Source of the DNA: Lysinibacillus contaminans
GTDB taxonomy: Bacteria; Bacillota; Bacilli; Bacillales_A; Planococcaceae
Assembly: GCF_001278945.1 (NCBI RefSeq)
Contig: NZ_LGRV01000003.1
Coordinates: forward strand, 2,108,001 to 2,172,000
Length of the DNA: 64,000 nt
Direction of reading: 5' to 3'
Shown: piece by piece, positions 37,262 to 47,286 of the stretch
Numbering within the stretch: position 1 is the first letter of the stretch
Layout of the letters: every line of letters starts with the position of its first letter
Position numbers and translations under genes: made by a program
Notes under the pieces: generated by a model
What the model was told of the DNA's origin: nothing
The model's input: only the letters and a program-made list of their open reading frames with translations
The model's database searches: none

Positions 37262-37530
37262 TAAACGGAGGATATTCTTGATAATTCTCAAATCCGCACA
37301 GATGCAATTCCCGACTAGTTGTGATATACCGTTTCTACGTATTATGGTGGGAATTTATATCTTCATGGTAGAGTAGAAATTCATGGGGATGTAAAGTCGG
37401 ATGAGAATTTGTGTTTTATCTGAAAGGGCTTGCTATTTAAGTAGAAGTGGAGAGGATATTTCAGCGGTTTGGTTAAATGACGTTCCACCTAAATTAAACA
37501 AAGATTCAAAAAGTGAAAGTTGTTCACAAT
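37262..37530 (+). pseudogene. Decayed PilX-like coding relic
   Basis: In one plus frame 37325-37423 reads YYGGNLYLHGRVEIHGDV before a stop; after one frame change 37402-37530 reads on as RSGEDISAVWLNDVPPKLNK and ends SCSQ-stop. The glycine-rich beta pattern resembles the 646-residue PilX-like protein 1.4 kb downstream. A shifted, truncated copy of such a gene is the likely origin. The rest of 36944-37840 holds no gene I can support. Confidence 0.45.
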
Positions 37531-37840
37531 AGTTAACTAACTACATACTTAATATGAAATTGCCTTTACCACTATTAGATTATACTTTACATACCGTAGT
37601 TTTTTACATTTTCGAACATTCGAATCTTATGTATATTTACCGTTTATTAAGAGGTATACTTCTTTTCATTTAATCAAAACGACAATTCTCCAAAACGACA
37701 TACAACATTAAAATAAATAAGCTGTTTTTCTGGATTCTTGTAAATTTGTTTTATGTTGTTTTTTATAGACAGTTCCACTGATTTTATTATAAAACAAAAA
37801 TCCCCATACTTATTCCTCCTTAGAAAGAAGGCGATTCTAA

Positions 37841-38353
37841 ATGAAAATACCTACTTTAAAACTCCGACTTAACGAATCAGGAATATCGTTAATAGAAGTT
37901 GTCGCATCAATTGTCATTATTTCGATTATTCTTATAAGTTTCTTTTCACTCTTTATAAGCACAGCAAGAACAACAAAAACATCCAATGACATTCTCGACG
38001 CAACGTATTATGCACAACAAGAAATGGAGAAACTCTATAGCCTTTCTCAAAATATCGTGGTTCCAAAAAAGGCAGATGACCGTACAAAAATTAAAATTGT
38101 TGAAGATGCTATCATAGCTATTTCGACTGAAAAAAATTATGAAAAAGATGTAAATAACCCTACTGTATTTTTAAAAGAAGGCGATACAACAGTGGATCCA
38201 AATAACGATTTTTATTATGAGCTTAAATTTAGCTTCTATGATTATAAGAAAAATTTAACCCGTTTTGTGATTCTAGTATATGACAAAGGCGATACCGAAC
38301 GAACAACTCCAGAAGCACAAATGGAAAACATCTTTGAATGGAGGGCAAGGTAA
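37841..38353 (+). CDS. Minor prepilin (PilV/PilI-like)
   Basis: The 170-residue protein has a prepilin leader ending ESG before ISLIEVVASIVIISIILISF, with the conserved glutamate at mature position 5. The C-terminal part is polar and has no cysteine. AAGAAGG precedes the ATG. First of three plus-strand pilus genes that diverge from the main operon; probably a tip or priming pseudopilin. Confidence 0.82.
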   Translation: MKIPTLKLRLNESGISLIEVVASIVIISIILISFFSLFISTARTTKTSNDILDATYYAQQEMEKLYSLSQNIVVPKKADDRTKIKIVEDAIIAISTEKNYEKDVNNPTVFLKEGDTTVDPNNDFYYELKFSFYDYKKNLTRFVILVYDKGDTERTTPEAQMENIFEWRAR

Positions 38354-38841
38354 TGAAATTGAATAAAGAATCTGGTTTAACACTCATTGAAACATTAGCA
38401 GTTACAATTATTGCAAGTATTGTCTTACTATTTCTTTATTCTATTATTAGCCAAAGTTCGAATACCCATCAAAAACAAACTATGGCCAATAAAGAAATTA
38501 ACAATGCAGCCTATGCACTCAAGGTAATTACAAAAGATATAAGGAAACATCCTGAAAATGTAACTCTACCTTCTGATACTGAGTTGAAGATAAAACCTGG
38601 TACTGAACCAGAAATCCATTTTGTCTTTAACAAAGAACAAAAAACAATTAATCAAAATGGCAAGATTTTATCTACAGGTATTGACAATTTCCTAGTTAGT
38701 AACTTCACATTAGAAGAGTTAGCTAAAACTCAAAATAATACTAGTTCGCCAAACTTTAACTTAATTTCTATACAAATCACAAATTTACAAGGAAGAACAT
38801 ACTCTACTGAATTATATTTAAGAAAGGGGAGTCCATATTGA
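38353..38841 (+). CDS. Minor prepilin (PilW-like)
   Basis: The 162-residue protein has a leader ending ESG before LTLIETLAVTIIASIVLLFLYSI and a mixed C-terminal domain. The ATG at 38353 shares a base with the previous stop (TAATG) and has GGAGGGCAAGG upstream; the frame to 38338 is not favoured. Its stop overlaps the next gene by 4 nt. Confidence 0.82.
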   Translation: MKLNKESGLTLIETLAVTIIASIVLLFLYSIISQSSNTHQKQTMANKEINNAAYALKVITKDIRKHPENVTLPSDTELKIKPGTEPEIHFVFNKEQKTINQNGKILSTGIDNFLVSNFTLEELAKTQNNTSSPNFNLISIQITNLQGRTYSTELYLRKGSPY

Positions 38842-40778
38842 GAAAAAATACTGTATTCGTAAACGAACGAGGCTCTGTTTTTATTATTACGCTCTTACTC
38901 ATCGTTTTGATTTCTGTTATTAGTTTCGCTTTAATAACTATGACGAGTAACACATTAAAAATAACCAAACACGAACGAACAGACCAATCAGTTTTTTATA
39001 TTGCGGAAGCTGACTTAAACATCAAACGAGCAGACATCAACTCGGAATTAGAAGGTGTTTTTCAATCTATTTTAGATGGTTATAAAGACAAAGAACTGGA
39101 TCTTGACAAAATTAACGGAGATTATCTTTCTGCTGCGGTCTCTCATTTAAATAAAAAACTCATTTTTGATCCTACAACAAATAAAAAAGAATATAAATAT
39201 GCAGAAGTAAAAAGTTACAAACATCAAAACGGTCATGAACCAGCTTCACAAGTAATACTAAAGGAAGGTCCAGAATCTAATTCCTACACTTTAGAATCTA
39301 CAGCAGACATAGATGGCATTACAAGAACAATATCACAAACTTTTTCAATTAAACTACCCGATATACTAACTGAACCAGGCGACGAAACACCAACTAACTA
39401 TAATTTCTGCTTTGGCGTACTTGTTAATTCATTTGAAGCAACCAATACTTATTATACAAATGCAGATATTTTTGCATTAAATGACTTGAAAATTAAAAAC
39501 GGCGGGGAATATTACAATATTTATTCTAAAGGATCAATAACATTAACGAATACACCTACCGTTTACGGGGACCTAGTCGCATTATCAGATATTACTTTTG
39601 AAAGTGGCGGAACCTATAAAAAAGATATTATTTCGAACGAAGATATTTACTTTAAAACACAGAACGGATACTTCACTTCTACAGGCAACTTTTTTGCTTT
39701 AAATGATATTTTAATTGGAAAAAATATCAATACTGTTTCAAACACTTTTATGTATTCAAATAAAAATATTATCAACCAAACAAACACATACCCAACTATT
39801 AAAGGGGTTATTTTTGGAAAAGAAAGCATTCAATCACTAACCGACTCAGCCAGTGCATTGGGGAGCAAAAGATATTCCATAGGGGAAATCGTTTACAAGA
39901 AAGGAAATAATACTACCAATATACGCGCTAAAGATGAAGCAGAGTTCAATCAGTTTTTAAGTAATGAAAATATAAATTTAAACTATTACCATGAAAAATT
40001 AAATAAACTAAGAGGCACACAGGATACTTCAGGGAATACTGATGATTGTAGTAGCCAATCATTTGCAAATGCTCAAATTCCATCAGCACCAAAATTTTTA
40101 AACATTGTTGATGATTCTCTTTTGACAGAGTTATCTAGCATCTCTACGGGGGCTAACAATTCAATATCACTATTGAATGATAGCTATATTCCAAATATCT
40201 CTATTCGTAGTAACGCGACTCTAACAATCGATGTAGGTGACCAAGATCGAACACTCGTTATTGACGACTTAACATCTAGCGGTGGAAATATTCGAATTAA
40301 GGGGACAGGGAAACTAAATATTCTCGTTAGAAATAAATTATCCATTGTTGATTTCCTTGCCAGCAATGAAAGAACCCCTTTTGATACAACGATTTATTAT
40401 GAAGGAGCTAGTCCTTTATCATTTTCCAAGAAAGTTGAGAGTAACTTGTATACAAAATATAGTTCTGTATCGCTAAGTAGTGCACATATCTCTGGAAATC
40501 TAATTGTAGGAGGTGTACTTAATAATTCTGGCGATACAAAATTCGGAAATGAAGATCACCATATTGTGATTCTAGCCCCTAATTCTTCAATAAAATTCGG
40601 CGGTAGTTCTACAATATTCGGAACAATTATTGGCAATAAAGTTGACACTATTGGAGCCAATACAAAACATATATATGATAAAAATAAATTGAATACAGAT
40701 ATATTCGCACCAACATCAGGACCTACCTACTCAACAGAAGGTGGTTTAATAGACCCTGAACCACAAAAGGAGATTTAA
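38838..40778 (+). CDS. PilX-like surface/pilus assembly protein
   Basis: The 646-residue protein has one N-terminal membrane helix after ERGSVFIITLLLIVLISVIS, like PilX proteins but without a standard pilin leader. The large exported part is rich in short beta-strand repeats (GGEYYNIYSKGSITL, GGTYKKDIISNEDI, HISGNLIVGGVLNNSGDT) that suggest a right-handed beta-helix. TTG start, coupled to the minor pilin gene. It may be the pilus tip adhesin, which is inferred only from size and position. Confidence 0.7.
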   Translation: MRKNTVFVNERGSVFIITLLLIVLISVISFALITMTSNTLKITKHERTDQSVFYIAEADLNIKRADINSELEGVFQSILDGYKDKELDLDKINGDYLSAAVSHLNKKLIFDPTTNKKEYKYAEVKSYKHQNGHEPASQVILKEGPESNSYTLESTADIDGITRTISQTFSIKLPDILTEPGDETPTNYNFCFGVLVNSFEATNTYYTNADIFALNDLKIKNGGEYYNIYSKGSITLTNTPTVYGDLVALSDITFESGGTYKKDIISNEDIYFKTQNGYFTSTGNFFALNDILIGKNINTVSNTFMYSNKNIINQTNTYPTIKGVIFGKESIQSLTDSASALGSKRYSIGEIVYKKGNNTTNIRAKDEAEFNQFLSNENINLNYYHEKLNKLRGTQDTSGNTDDCSSQSFANAQIPSAPKFLNIVDDSLLTELSSISTGANNSISLLNDSYIPNISIRSNATLTIDVGDQDRTLVIDDLTSSGGNIRIKGTGKLNILVRNKLSIVDFLASNERTPFDTTIYYEGASPLSFSKKVESNLYTKYSSVSLSSAHISGNLIVGGVLNNSGDTKFGNEDHHIVILAPNSSIKFGGSSTIFGTIIGNKVDTIGANTKHIYDKNKLNTDIFAPTSGPTYSTEGGLIDPEPQKEI

Positions 40779-40882
40779 CTGTCCATTACCTATAATAATT
40801 ACTATGTAAATAACCGTCCTTCATTGATAAAAAGTCGATGATAGGCGGTTTTATTCTGATTACTTTATACATAGCCAACTAT

Positions 40883-41395
40883 CTACCGCAAATCCATCTT
40901 CACTATAACTTCTTCAATCTGCTCGATTGTGAATCCTGTGTATTTCGGATAAGATCTATCGCTGCATTTTGGACTAACAAGTTGCGAACAATTTCCCGCT
41001 TTGCTATCTTCTTTTCCTTTTTCTAATGCTTATTGTTCTCGTAATTAAGCTTCTTAGATAGTTGCTTCCTTATTCATTAAATATTTTAATCGACTTTTAA
41101 TTAGAGAGATTTGTTCTTCTTTCGAACTCAAATCTTGCCATGAACGAAATGACTGTAATATTTTTTCATCCTTCTTTGCAATTCCCTCCAATTCACAGTA
41201 GATGTTCTCCAACACTTTTTTATTACGTCGACCACGTTTCCTTGGTAGCAAATAGCTATTTTAACAACACATCATTCCATAGGTCTAATTTATTTTGATG
41301 CCAAGTTTCTAGTAGTTTCCGATTTCCAACAAAGCGAAACACATTAACGTCCGTTAATTGAAATTGCTCATTGTGACTAAACTAACTAATTTAGA
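40883..41395 (-). pseudogene. Rpn-family PD-(D/E)XK nuclease/transposase remnant
   Basis: Three minus-strand pieces in different frames match the order of Rpn-family proteins as I remember them: 41395-41260 with EQFQLTDVNVF and KLLETWHQNKLDLW; 41240-41054 with NIYCELEGIAKKDEKILQSF, then SWQDLS and KSRLKYLMNKEATI; and 41030-40883 with ALEKGKED and TGFTIEQIEEVIVK. Stops and frameshifts separate them. The N-terminal nuclease part is missing. Remaining sequence to 41595 shows no clear coding. Confidence 0.6.
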
Positions 41396-41595
41396 TTGCC
41401 TATCTTACAAAGGGTTCCACTAATTTATGTATGTTATAGCTGACTTGGTCATGCCCTTCGACTTATAATAATGTCTACCCTCTTCTCTTAGACACGTCGC
41501 ATTCGCTCTTAGATTATCCTTCTAAGCTCTTAGAACATAAAATTTCGAAAGAGCTCTTCCTCCTCTAAGAAGTCAACCATGGTAACAAAATCAAA

Positions 41596-41634
41596 AAAAG
41601 CCTACAATTCTGCTTAACAAAATTGTAGGCTTTT
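41596..41634. terminator. Terminator downstream of cstA
   Basis: AAAAGCCTACAATT and AATTGTAGGCTTTT pair perfectly around an 11-nt loop, with T runs on either strand. It lies 54 nt past the cstA stop. Confidence 0.85.
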
Positions 41635-41687
41635 AATTATTTAGAAAATGCATTTCCAACTATATTTAATCATCAATAGCCTACTGT

Positions 41688-43142
41688 TTAACCATTAATC
41701 TTATAACCCGAAACATCCTCATCCAACACAAACCCAGTCCCTCGTTGTTTATTAGCATGAGTAAAGAATAATGCTGTAATCGCCATCGCCCCTACTGCAC
41801 CACCAACATAGGAAGCTGTTAACGGCAAGCCGAAGCCCATCGTTGGTTCAAATAGAATGTAGACAAATACCATGCTTGTCATGAAAATGGCTGGTACGGT
41901 CGCGATCCAGTGATTCTTGAATGATAGGAATAGATACATAGCCCCTACCCATAACGCAATAACCGCTGTCACTTGGTTTGCCCAAGAGAAGTAACGCCAT
42001 AAAATATTGAAGTCCATTTTCGTTAAGGCATAAGAAATAACGAATAGTGGAACCGCAATCCAAATTCGACTAAGCATCTTGCCTTGTGCAAATTTGAAGT
42101 AATCAGCGATAATCATACGTGCTGCACGAAACGCCGTATCACCTGATGTTATAGGTAAAATGATAACGCCTAGAATTGCCAATGTACCACCAATTGAACC
42201 AAGCATCAGAAGTGAAGCCTCACTTACAACTGCCGCTGGACCACCTGCAGCGATCATTTCACTTAACCCACCGTAACCATTAAATAAACTCATTGCGGCA
42301 GCTGCCCAAATCATAGCAATAATACCTTCTGTAATCATCATACCGTAGAAGATTTTACGGCCTTCTCTTTCATTTTTCGTCGTACGCGAAATGATTGGCG
42401 ATTGTGTTGCATGGAAGCCCGATAGTGCCCCACATGTAATCGTAAAGAAAATCAGTGGGAAAATCGGTAGTGCTGCTGGGTGCATATTTTTTAGTGTTAA
42501 TTCAGGAATTGGAGAGCCTGTCACAACAAGGCCAATCCCTACACCTAACGCTGAAATCACTAATAGTGCACCGAAAAACGGATAAAAACGACCGATAATT
42601 TTATCTACCGGCAATACTGTCGCTAAAATATAATAAGCAAATATGACAAATGTGATAATGGCGATACTAATTTTTGCTTCCATTAAATTAAAAAGCAACA
42701 TTGCTGGTGACGATACAAATACAGTCCCTACAAGTACTAACAATAATAGCGCGAAAACGTTTACAATATGGCGCATGTATTTACCTAAAAACTTAGAAGC
42801 GAGTTCTGGTAAATGGGCACCACGGTTCCGAATCGAAATCATACCAGTTAAATAGTCGTGGACTGCACCGGCAAAAATACAACCAACAACAATCCAGACA
42901 AATGCCACTGGACCGTAAAGCGCCCCTGCAATAGGCCCAAACACTGGCCCAACCCCGGCAATGTTTAACAATTGGATAAGTGAGTTCTTCGGCGTTGACA
43001 TTGGAACATAGTCAACCCCGTCAGCGTTCACATACGCTGGTGTTGGTCGTTCCTCTTTCTCACCAAATACCTTCTCTACATACTTTCCATAAGTGAAATA
43101 ACCTACAATCAATAATACGATACAAACTAAAAACGTGATCAT
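41688..43142 (-). CDS. cstA: Carbon starvation CstA-family transporter
   Basis: CstA proteins are membrane transporters of pyruvate or peptides. The 484-residue protein has about 12-14 membrane segments and family stretches GPVFGPIAGALYGP, GAVHDYLTGMISIRNRGAHLPELA, GFHATQSPIISRTT and LPITSGDTAFRAARMI. It is shorter than E. coli CstA, as many Gram-positive forms are. No LytST-like regulator is adjacent. Single-gene unit with its own terminator. Confidence 0.88.
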   Translation of the reverse strand: MITFLVCIVLLIVGYFTYGKYVEKVFGEKEERPTPAYVNADGVDYVPMSTPKNSLIQLLNIAGVGPVFGPIAGALYGPVAFVWIVVGCIFAGAVHDYLTGMISIRNRGAHLPELASKFLGKYMRHIVNVFALLLLVLVGTVFVSSPAMLLFNLMEAKISIAIITFVIFAYYILATVLPVDKIIGRFYPFFGALLVISALGVGIGLVVTGSPIPELTLKNMHPAALPIFPLIFFTITCGALSGFHATQSPIISRTTKNEREGRKIFYGMMITEGIIAMIWAAAAMSLFNGYGGLSEMIAAGGPAAVVSEASLLMLGSIGGTLAILGVIILPITSGDTAFRAARMIIADYFKFAQGKMLSRIWIAVPLFVISYALTKMDFNILWRYFSWANQVTAVIALWVGAMYLFLSFKNHWIATVPAIFMTSMVFVYILFEPTMGFGLPLTASYVGGAVGAMAITALFFTHANKQRGTGFVLDEDVSGYKING

Positions 43143-43290
43143 CTAAACACCCCTTTAATTTTCAGAATTTTCACTATACAACTGATGTTAACATTCTAAA
43201 TAACTTGTAACAATATCTAATTTATAGCGAAAAAAATCTTCTTTTGTAGAAAAACATTGTTTTTTGTATTAAAAAAATTATTTTTCCGCG

Positions 43291-43328
43291 AAAAAAAGAG
43301 ATTCCAAAGCATACGCTGGAATCTCTAC
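43291..43328 (-). terminator. Terminator downstream of the DUF2339 gene
   Basis: On minus AGAGATTCCA pairs with TGGAATCTCT and is followed by TTTTTTT. Confidence 0.85.
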
Positions 43329-43332
43329 ACAA

Positions 43333-45408
43333 TTATTTTTTTAATAGGCGATTCGATAAGAATAATCCTAGCCCACCTATTGTCATAAATAGCACTGCAC
43401 GTACAAATAAGTCGAGAGACGATAAATCAATGAATACGAGCTTTACGATGGCAAAAGCTAAAATCGCAAAGCCTGTTAACCTTAGAATTCGGAAGCTTCG
43501 AATTATGCTAAGCCATAGCGAAATACTCGCGGTCATAAAGAGCGTTATCGTCGTCAAGGCAATACGTAACGTCCCATCCAGTAACTGATTGTACGTTAAC
43601 TGGTACAGCAGTCCCCATACAGTAATCATCACAAGCACAATTCCTGTACTCAAAACATGATCTGTATATTTCTCCGTCAACTTCTTGTATTTTTGTGCAA
43701 TGGTACCATTCACATAAACATCCACCAAAATAGCCACAATTACCGCGATATACACAACCCTTGTTACGATATTGAGCCATTCTATCCCCTCCATATTGTA
43801 GGGCATCAATGTAAGCAACAGCATTGTTAACAAGAAAAGCCCACCAAGTACTGGTGACAACACCCGCCCTATATACTTTTCTGGCACGATCAGCGATGCC
43901 GCAAAAAGGACAGCGAGTGCAATATACATTAAGTGTGGTATGCCATTAACACTTGCAAAATACGCTGTATCTATCTTGGCGATATAGGACAAAAAGTAAA
44001 CACTCGTGATGACGGCTAACACATCAACCACATACAATTCCTTCATCACCGTCTCAAAGCTAGTTAGCTCCTCTTTCGGTCGTTTCAAATAAAGATAAAT
44101 CACAACTAGATACACTAACGGTAACACTAAACTTACATGGTCAATACTTAAAAATGGCGTTGGTTCATGTATGACATAACTTAAAATGACTGTAATCATA
44201 AATATAAATGAATTGATTGCCTTCATGACACTTGCTCTTAAGCGCATGGCAATCATTACACCAACAAACGCACTAAACGGTAACAGTAAACGTTCAACAT
44301 CACTAGGCAAATTCATTACAATAAGTATATTGAGCAGCGTTACAATTGCAAGCGTCCCAGCAACATCAAACGCTTCTTGCATTTTGTGTCGATGCCCATA
44401 AAATGCTAGCCCTACAAAAAGTCCAAGCATAATAAGTAGCAGTAATTCACTATATTCCAGATTACTAACCATTAAATTCAGCAATAGTAAACTAAAACTG
44501 CTTAAAGTAAATAGCAAACCTGCATGTAACTGCTTCCATTTTGGCTCTCCAATATTCATACGGCACCAGCTCATGAAGAACATGACCAATATACCAAGCA
44601 AGCTAAGAGCAAAAACAGTCTTATTGTCACTATTTACAGATGATAAAATGCTAATAGAAATTACTGAGAAAAAGGTCGCGACATATAGAGCGATTTTTTG
44701 CTGATGCAAAATAATAACAGGTTGTAGTGCGCCAAATAGCACCACAATAAAGCCTAAAATAATGACAGGACTAAAATCCATATATTCGAGTAAATATGGT
44801 AACAGAAGTGAAGTAAAGGCTACAAATGTTGTGAGAACTTCGTTTTTCTTGAAATAGCTTATGGCTATACCGTATCCGATATATAGTAGCGCTATCATAA
44901 GTGCCACATACAATCCCAATATTTCATACAAAATTGCACCTGCAGCTGTCGTTAAAATCCCGATGATGAATGCTCCACCATATAACGAAATCGTAATGGC
45001 TTGTGAGCCGATCTTCTTGATCTCAACCTTATAAGCTGTCACCGTTAGTGCCACCGACAGTACGTAAGCGAGGATGATTTTCACCCCGTTGGATAAATAG
45101 CCGTAATCGCTCACTAATTTGAGTCCCCATAATACCCCTAACACCAAAATGACCATGAACACTTTTGGTAACGCCCACATGATACGTTCCTCTAACGTGT
45201 GCTTTGGTTCCTCGACATTTTCAATTGCTGATTCAAGCACTGGTTTTGGCTTTGGTTCTACTGGCGGGCCTATGATAATAGGCTTACTCACAAAACTTTT
45301 AGGACTCTGCTCTTTTTGCTTGTGTCGCTTCAATGCGTCTACTTCCTGCCGCAAATCCACAACCTCTTGCTCTAACTTCGCGATACGTTGCTCCATCTCC
45401 GTTGACAT
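43333..45408 (-). CDS. DUF2339 multi-pass membrane protein
   Basis: This 691-residue protein opens with a coiled coil (MEQRIAKLEQEVVDLRQEVDALK), a proline-rich linker and then about 20 membrane segments. The layout and a LEERIMWALPKVFMVILVLGVLW entry segment fit the DUF2339 family, whose function is unknown. The ATG at 45408 has GGAGG at 8 nt; the frame to 45441 is less likely. It stands alone with its own terminator. Confidence 0.75.
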   Translation of the reverse strand: MSTEMEQRIAKLEQEVVDLRQEVDALKRHKQKEQSPKSFVSKPIIIGPPVEPKPKPVLESAIENVEEPKHTLEERIMWALPKVFMVILVLGVLWGLKLVSDYGYLSNGVKIILAYVLSVALTVTAYKVEIKKIGSQAITISLYGGAFIIGILTTAAGAILYEILGLYVALMIALLYIGYGIAISYFKKNEVLTTFVAFTSLLLPYLLEYMDFSPVIILGFIVVLFGALQPVIILHQQKIALYVATFFSVISISILSSVNSDNKTVFALSLLGILVMFFMSWCRMNIGEPKWKQLHAGLLFTLSSFSLLLLNLMVSNLEYSELLLLIMLGLFVGLAFYGHRHKMQEAFDVAGTLAIVTLLNILIVMNLPSDVERLLLPFSAFVGVMIAMRLRASVMKAINSFIFMITVILSYVIHEPTPFLSIDHVSLVLPLVYLVVIYLYLKRPKEELTSFETVMKELYVVDVLAVITSVYFLSYIAKIDTAYFASVNGIPHLMYIALAVLFAASLIVPEKYIGRVLSPVLGGLFLLTMLLLTLMPYNMEGIEWLNIVTRVVYIAVIVAILVDVYVNGTIAQKYKKLTEKYTDHVLSTGIVLVMITVWGLLYQLTYNQLLDGTLRIALTTITLFMTASISLWLSIIRSFRILRLTGFAILAFAIVKLVFIDLSSLDLFVRAVLFMTIGGLGLFLSNRLLKK

Positions 45409-45575
45409 TCGACCACCCTCCCTACTTTTCAATTCTTTCATCGTAACACATTTACTTAAATTGTAAAATTACACTTTTTATTCATTTGCAATTATACCTT
45501 ATTTTACCTAAAAGAAAGGTCGTCCCGATAGTTATAATTTTACTAAATGCCCTTTTTTAAAAAGGTCTGCGAAAA

Positions 45576-45827
45576 TTATCTTGGTCTTCTATACATCCGA
45601 GCGCGCTCGCTATCACTCATGCCCCTCGTTGTTGGATCAACAATAACCCCCATTAACACGAGAATCGATAAAACTGTATTTAAGATGAATGTTAGCTGCT
45701 CGCTCATCCCACTCATCATTTCATAGCCACAAAAAGCCCCAATCTGCTGTGCCAATAACAACACTAAAGAAAATAGTGCCAATAAAAACGGCTTATGCTT
45801 GAAACGTATTCCCCAGTTAATTCTCAT
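45576..45827 (-). CDS. Orphan phage-type holin (phi-LC3 family)
   Basis: The 83-residue protein begins INWGIRFKHKPFLLALFSLVLLLAQQ, has a second hydrophobic segment (residues ~48-63) and the typical tail GVIVDPTTRGMSDSERARMY of class II phage holins. In phages this forms membrane holes for the endolysin. No endolysin or other phage gene is near. GGGAGGTGAG-like sequence precedes the start. Confidence 0.82.
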   Translation of the reverse strand: MRINWGIRFKHKPFLLALFSLVLLLAQQIGAFCGYEMMSGMSEQLTFILNTVLSILVLMGVIVDPTTRGMSDSERARMYRRPR

Positions 45828-45938
45828 TAAAACTCACCTCCCATCCTTCCTTAAAACATTATATGTAGCAGCGAAAATGGAGCATATGCAGAAATGGAGT
45901 TTTAGTAACAATATTAATTTCTATTGGACAGCACTAAA

Positions 45939-45972
45939 ACAGTCAGTCTCATGGAATGAGACTGACTGTAAA
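45939..45972. terminator. Terminator downstream of the unknown gene at 46001
   Basis: ACAGTCAGTCTCAT and ATGAGACTGACTGT form a perfect 14-bp stem around a 3-nt loop; T-rich on the minus side. Separates the gene at 46001 from the holin. Confidence 0.85.
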
Positions 45973-46000
45973 AACTATTATATTAAATTCGCCTATTTTA

Positions 46001-46384
46001 TTATGCATACGTCAAGGAGTTTTTTGCGAACTCTGGGTATTTTTCTGCAAATTGCTTCATGCTCTGTTTAAAAAAAGACGTTTGAGAAAAGTTTTTTGCA
46101 AGCTTCATTTCATCAGAATACATTAAGTGATGATTGAAGTGTTGCTTGATAAAACGTTGGACTGGATGATAGTGTGTATTGATGGAAATAGCTCCGCACA
46201 TTTCAGGTTGATCGACAATATAAATTAAATCGCATAATACTTTCTGTCCATTGAAGTAAAGCTCGACAGTAATATAAAATGTTTTCTTGTCACAGCGGTT
46301 TAACTCAAAGCTATGAAAAGAGATTCCTAAGTGTTGCAAAGCGTTAGGAACAAGTGACGTGGGCTTTTTTTTAAATAGCGTCAT
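46001..46384 (-). CDS. Conserved-looking protein of unknown function
   Basis: This 127-residue soluble protein starts TLFKKKPTSLVPNALQHLG, has alternating beta-like segments (KTFYITVELYFNGQKVLCDLIYI) and a helical C-terminal third. AAGGAG precedes the ATG at 46384. No family recognised. It has its own terminator. Confidence 0.6.
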   Translation of the reverse strand: MTLFKKKPTSLVPNALQHLGISFHSFELNRCDKKTFYITVELYFNGQKVLCDLIYIVDQPEMCGAISINTHYHPVQRFIKQHFNHHLMYSDEMKLAKNFSQTSFFKQSMKQFAEKYPEFAKNSLTYA

Positions 46385-47185
46385 CGATAAAGGCTCCTTT
46401 TCTACATAGTTCATAAACCGGTAGTACGTCAGCAATTTAAAAGATCAACATTCAATGACTACTTTTACGTTTAATAACTTTTTTGCATGACTCAAAAGAT
46501 GTTCTTTTTTTGACTAACTTCTATTTCTTCCTCACGACCTCTCTAAAATTCTTCCCTTGTTGTCATTCACTCTACTAGACGAATGTTAAATTTAGGTTAA
46601 AAAAAGGATAATAAATTAATTTATTTTGGTGTTTGGTCATTTATTAACGACAGCCTGCACATAAAATTTCTAGTACTCTCAAAAATAAATTCAGCAATTT
46701 AACATATCGATGAATTTTATCAGTACCATCCTATGGATTTTTATAATAAAAACCAGTATCCTCATTTTCCAGGACGTAAGTGGCGTCACCCATATTTTTT
46801 AAAAGTGGATGCGCTATGAACTTCTTTCGTATTAGGTATTATATTAATCTGCCCCCATTGGTCAAGAATTGTATAGAACTAATAAAGTTGGAACCAATAA
46901 CGTTGTGTACCTTTTATTCTGATTTATAATTTGCAAAAAAATAAAAGAGCTAAATGAAAATTAGCTCCTTTATTTCAATCTCTACATATATTCGTATTAC
47001 TTTTTTTGATTAAGGCTGCTTTCTAAAAGGTTCTTGCTTCTCCAAACTAAGTAAACATCTAAACTTATAAAACAATTGAACCTATAACTTTGAACTGCGC
47101 CCTATAAAGTAGACAGTTTAATAAAAAAAGATGCCGTACTATGTAGCAATTAGATAACTTCGGAATGCTGCCGGAGTTATCTTTT
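46385..47185. other. Gene-poor stretch with an isolated hairpin
   Basis: No coding frame with a ribosome binding site was found. GAGCTAA (46948) and TTAGCTC form a small hairpin followed by CTTTATTT on plus, which looks like a terminator without a gene. TAAAGTAGACAGTTTAA at about 47105 resembles an IS3-type end. The stretch looks like decayed sequence. Confidence 0.4.
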
Positions 47186-47230
47186 TTATTGTCCAAAGAA
47201 TGATTCCATTGGGGCATTATCTAAACAATT
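47186..47230 (-). pseudogene. IS3-family transposase fragment
   Basis: A minus-strand frame of 14 codons reads NCLDNAPMESFFG before a stop. This is the well-known stretch of IS3/IS150 OrfB transposases containing the last acidic residue of the DDE triad. Sequence on both sides no longer codes. Confidence 0.7.
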
Positions 47231-47286
47231 TTCTCGTCAATCGCAATAATTTGTATAACGGGATTTAAGCTAATTGAATATAGAAA

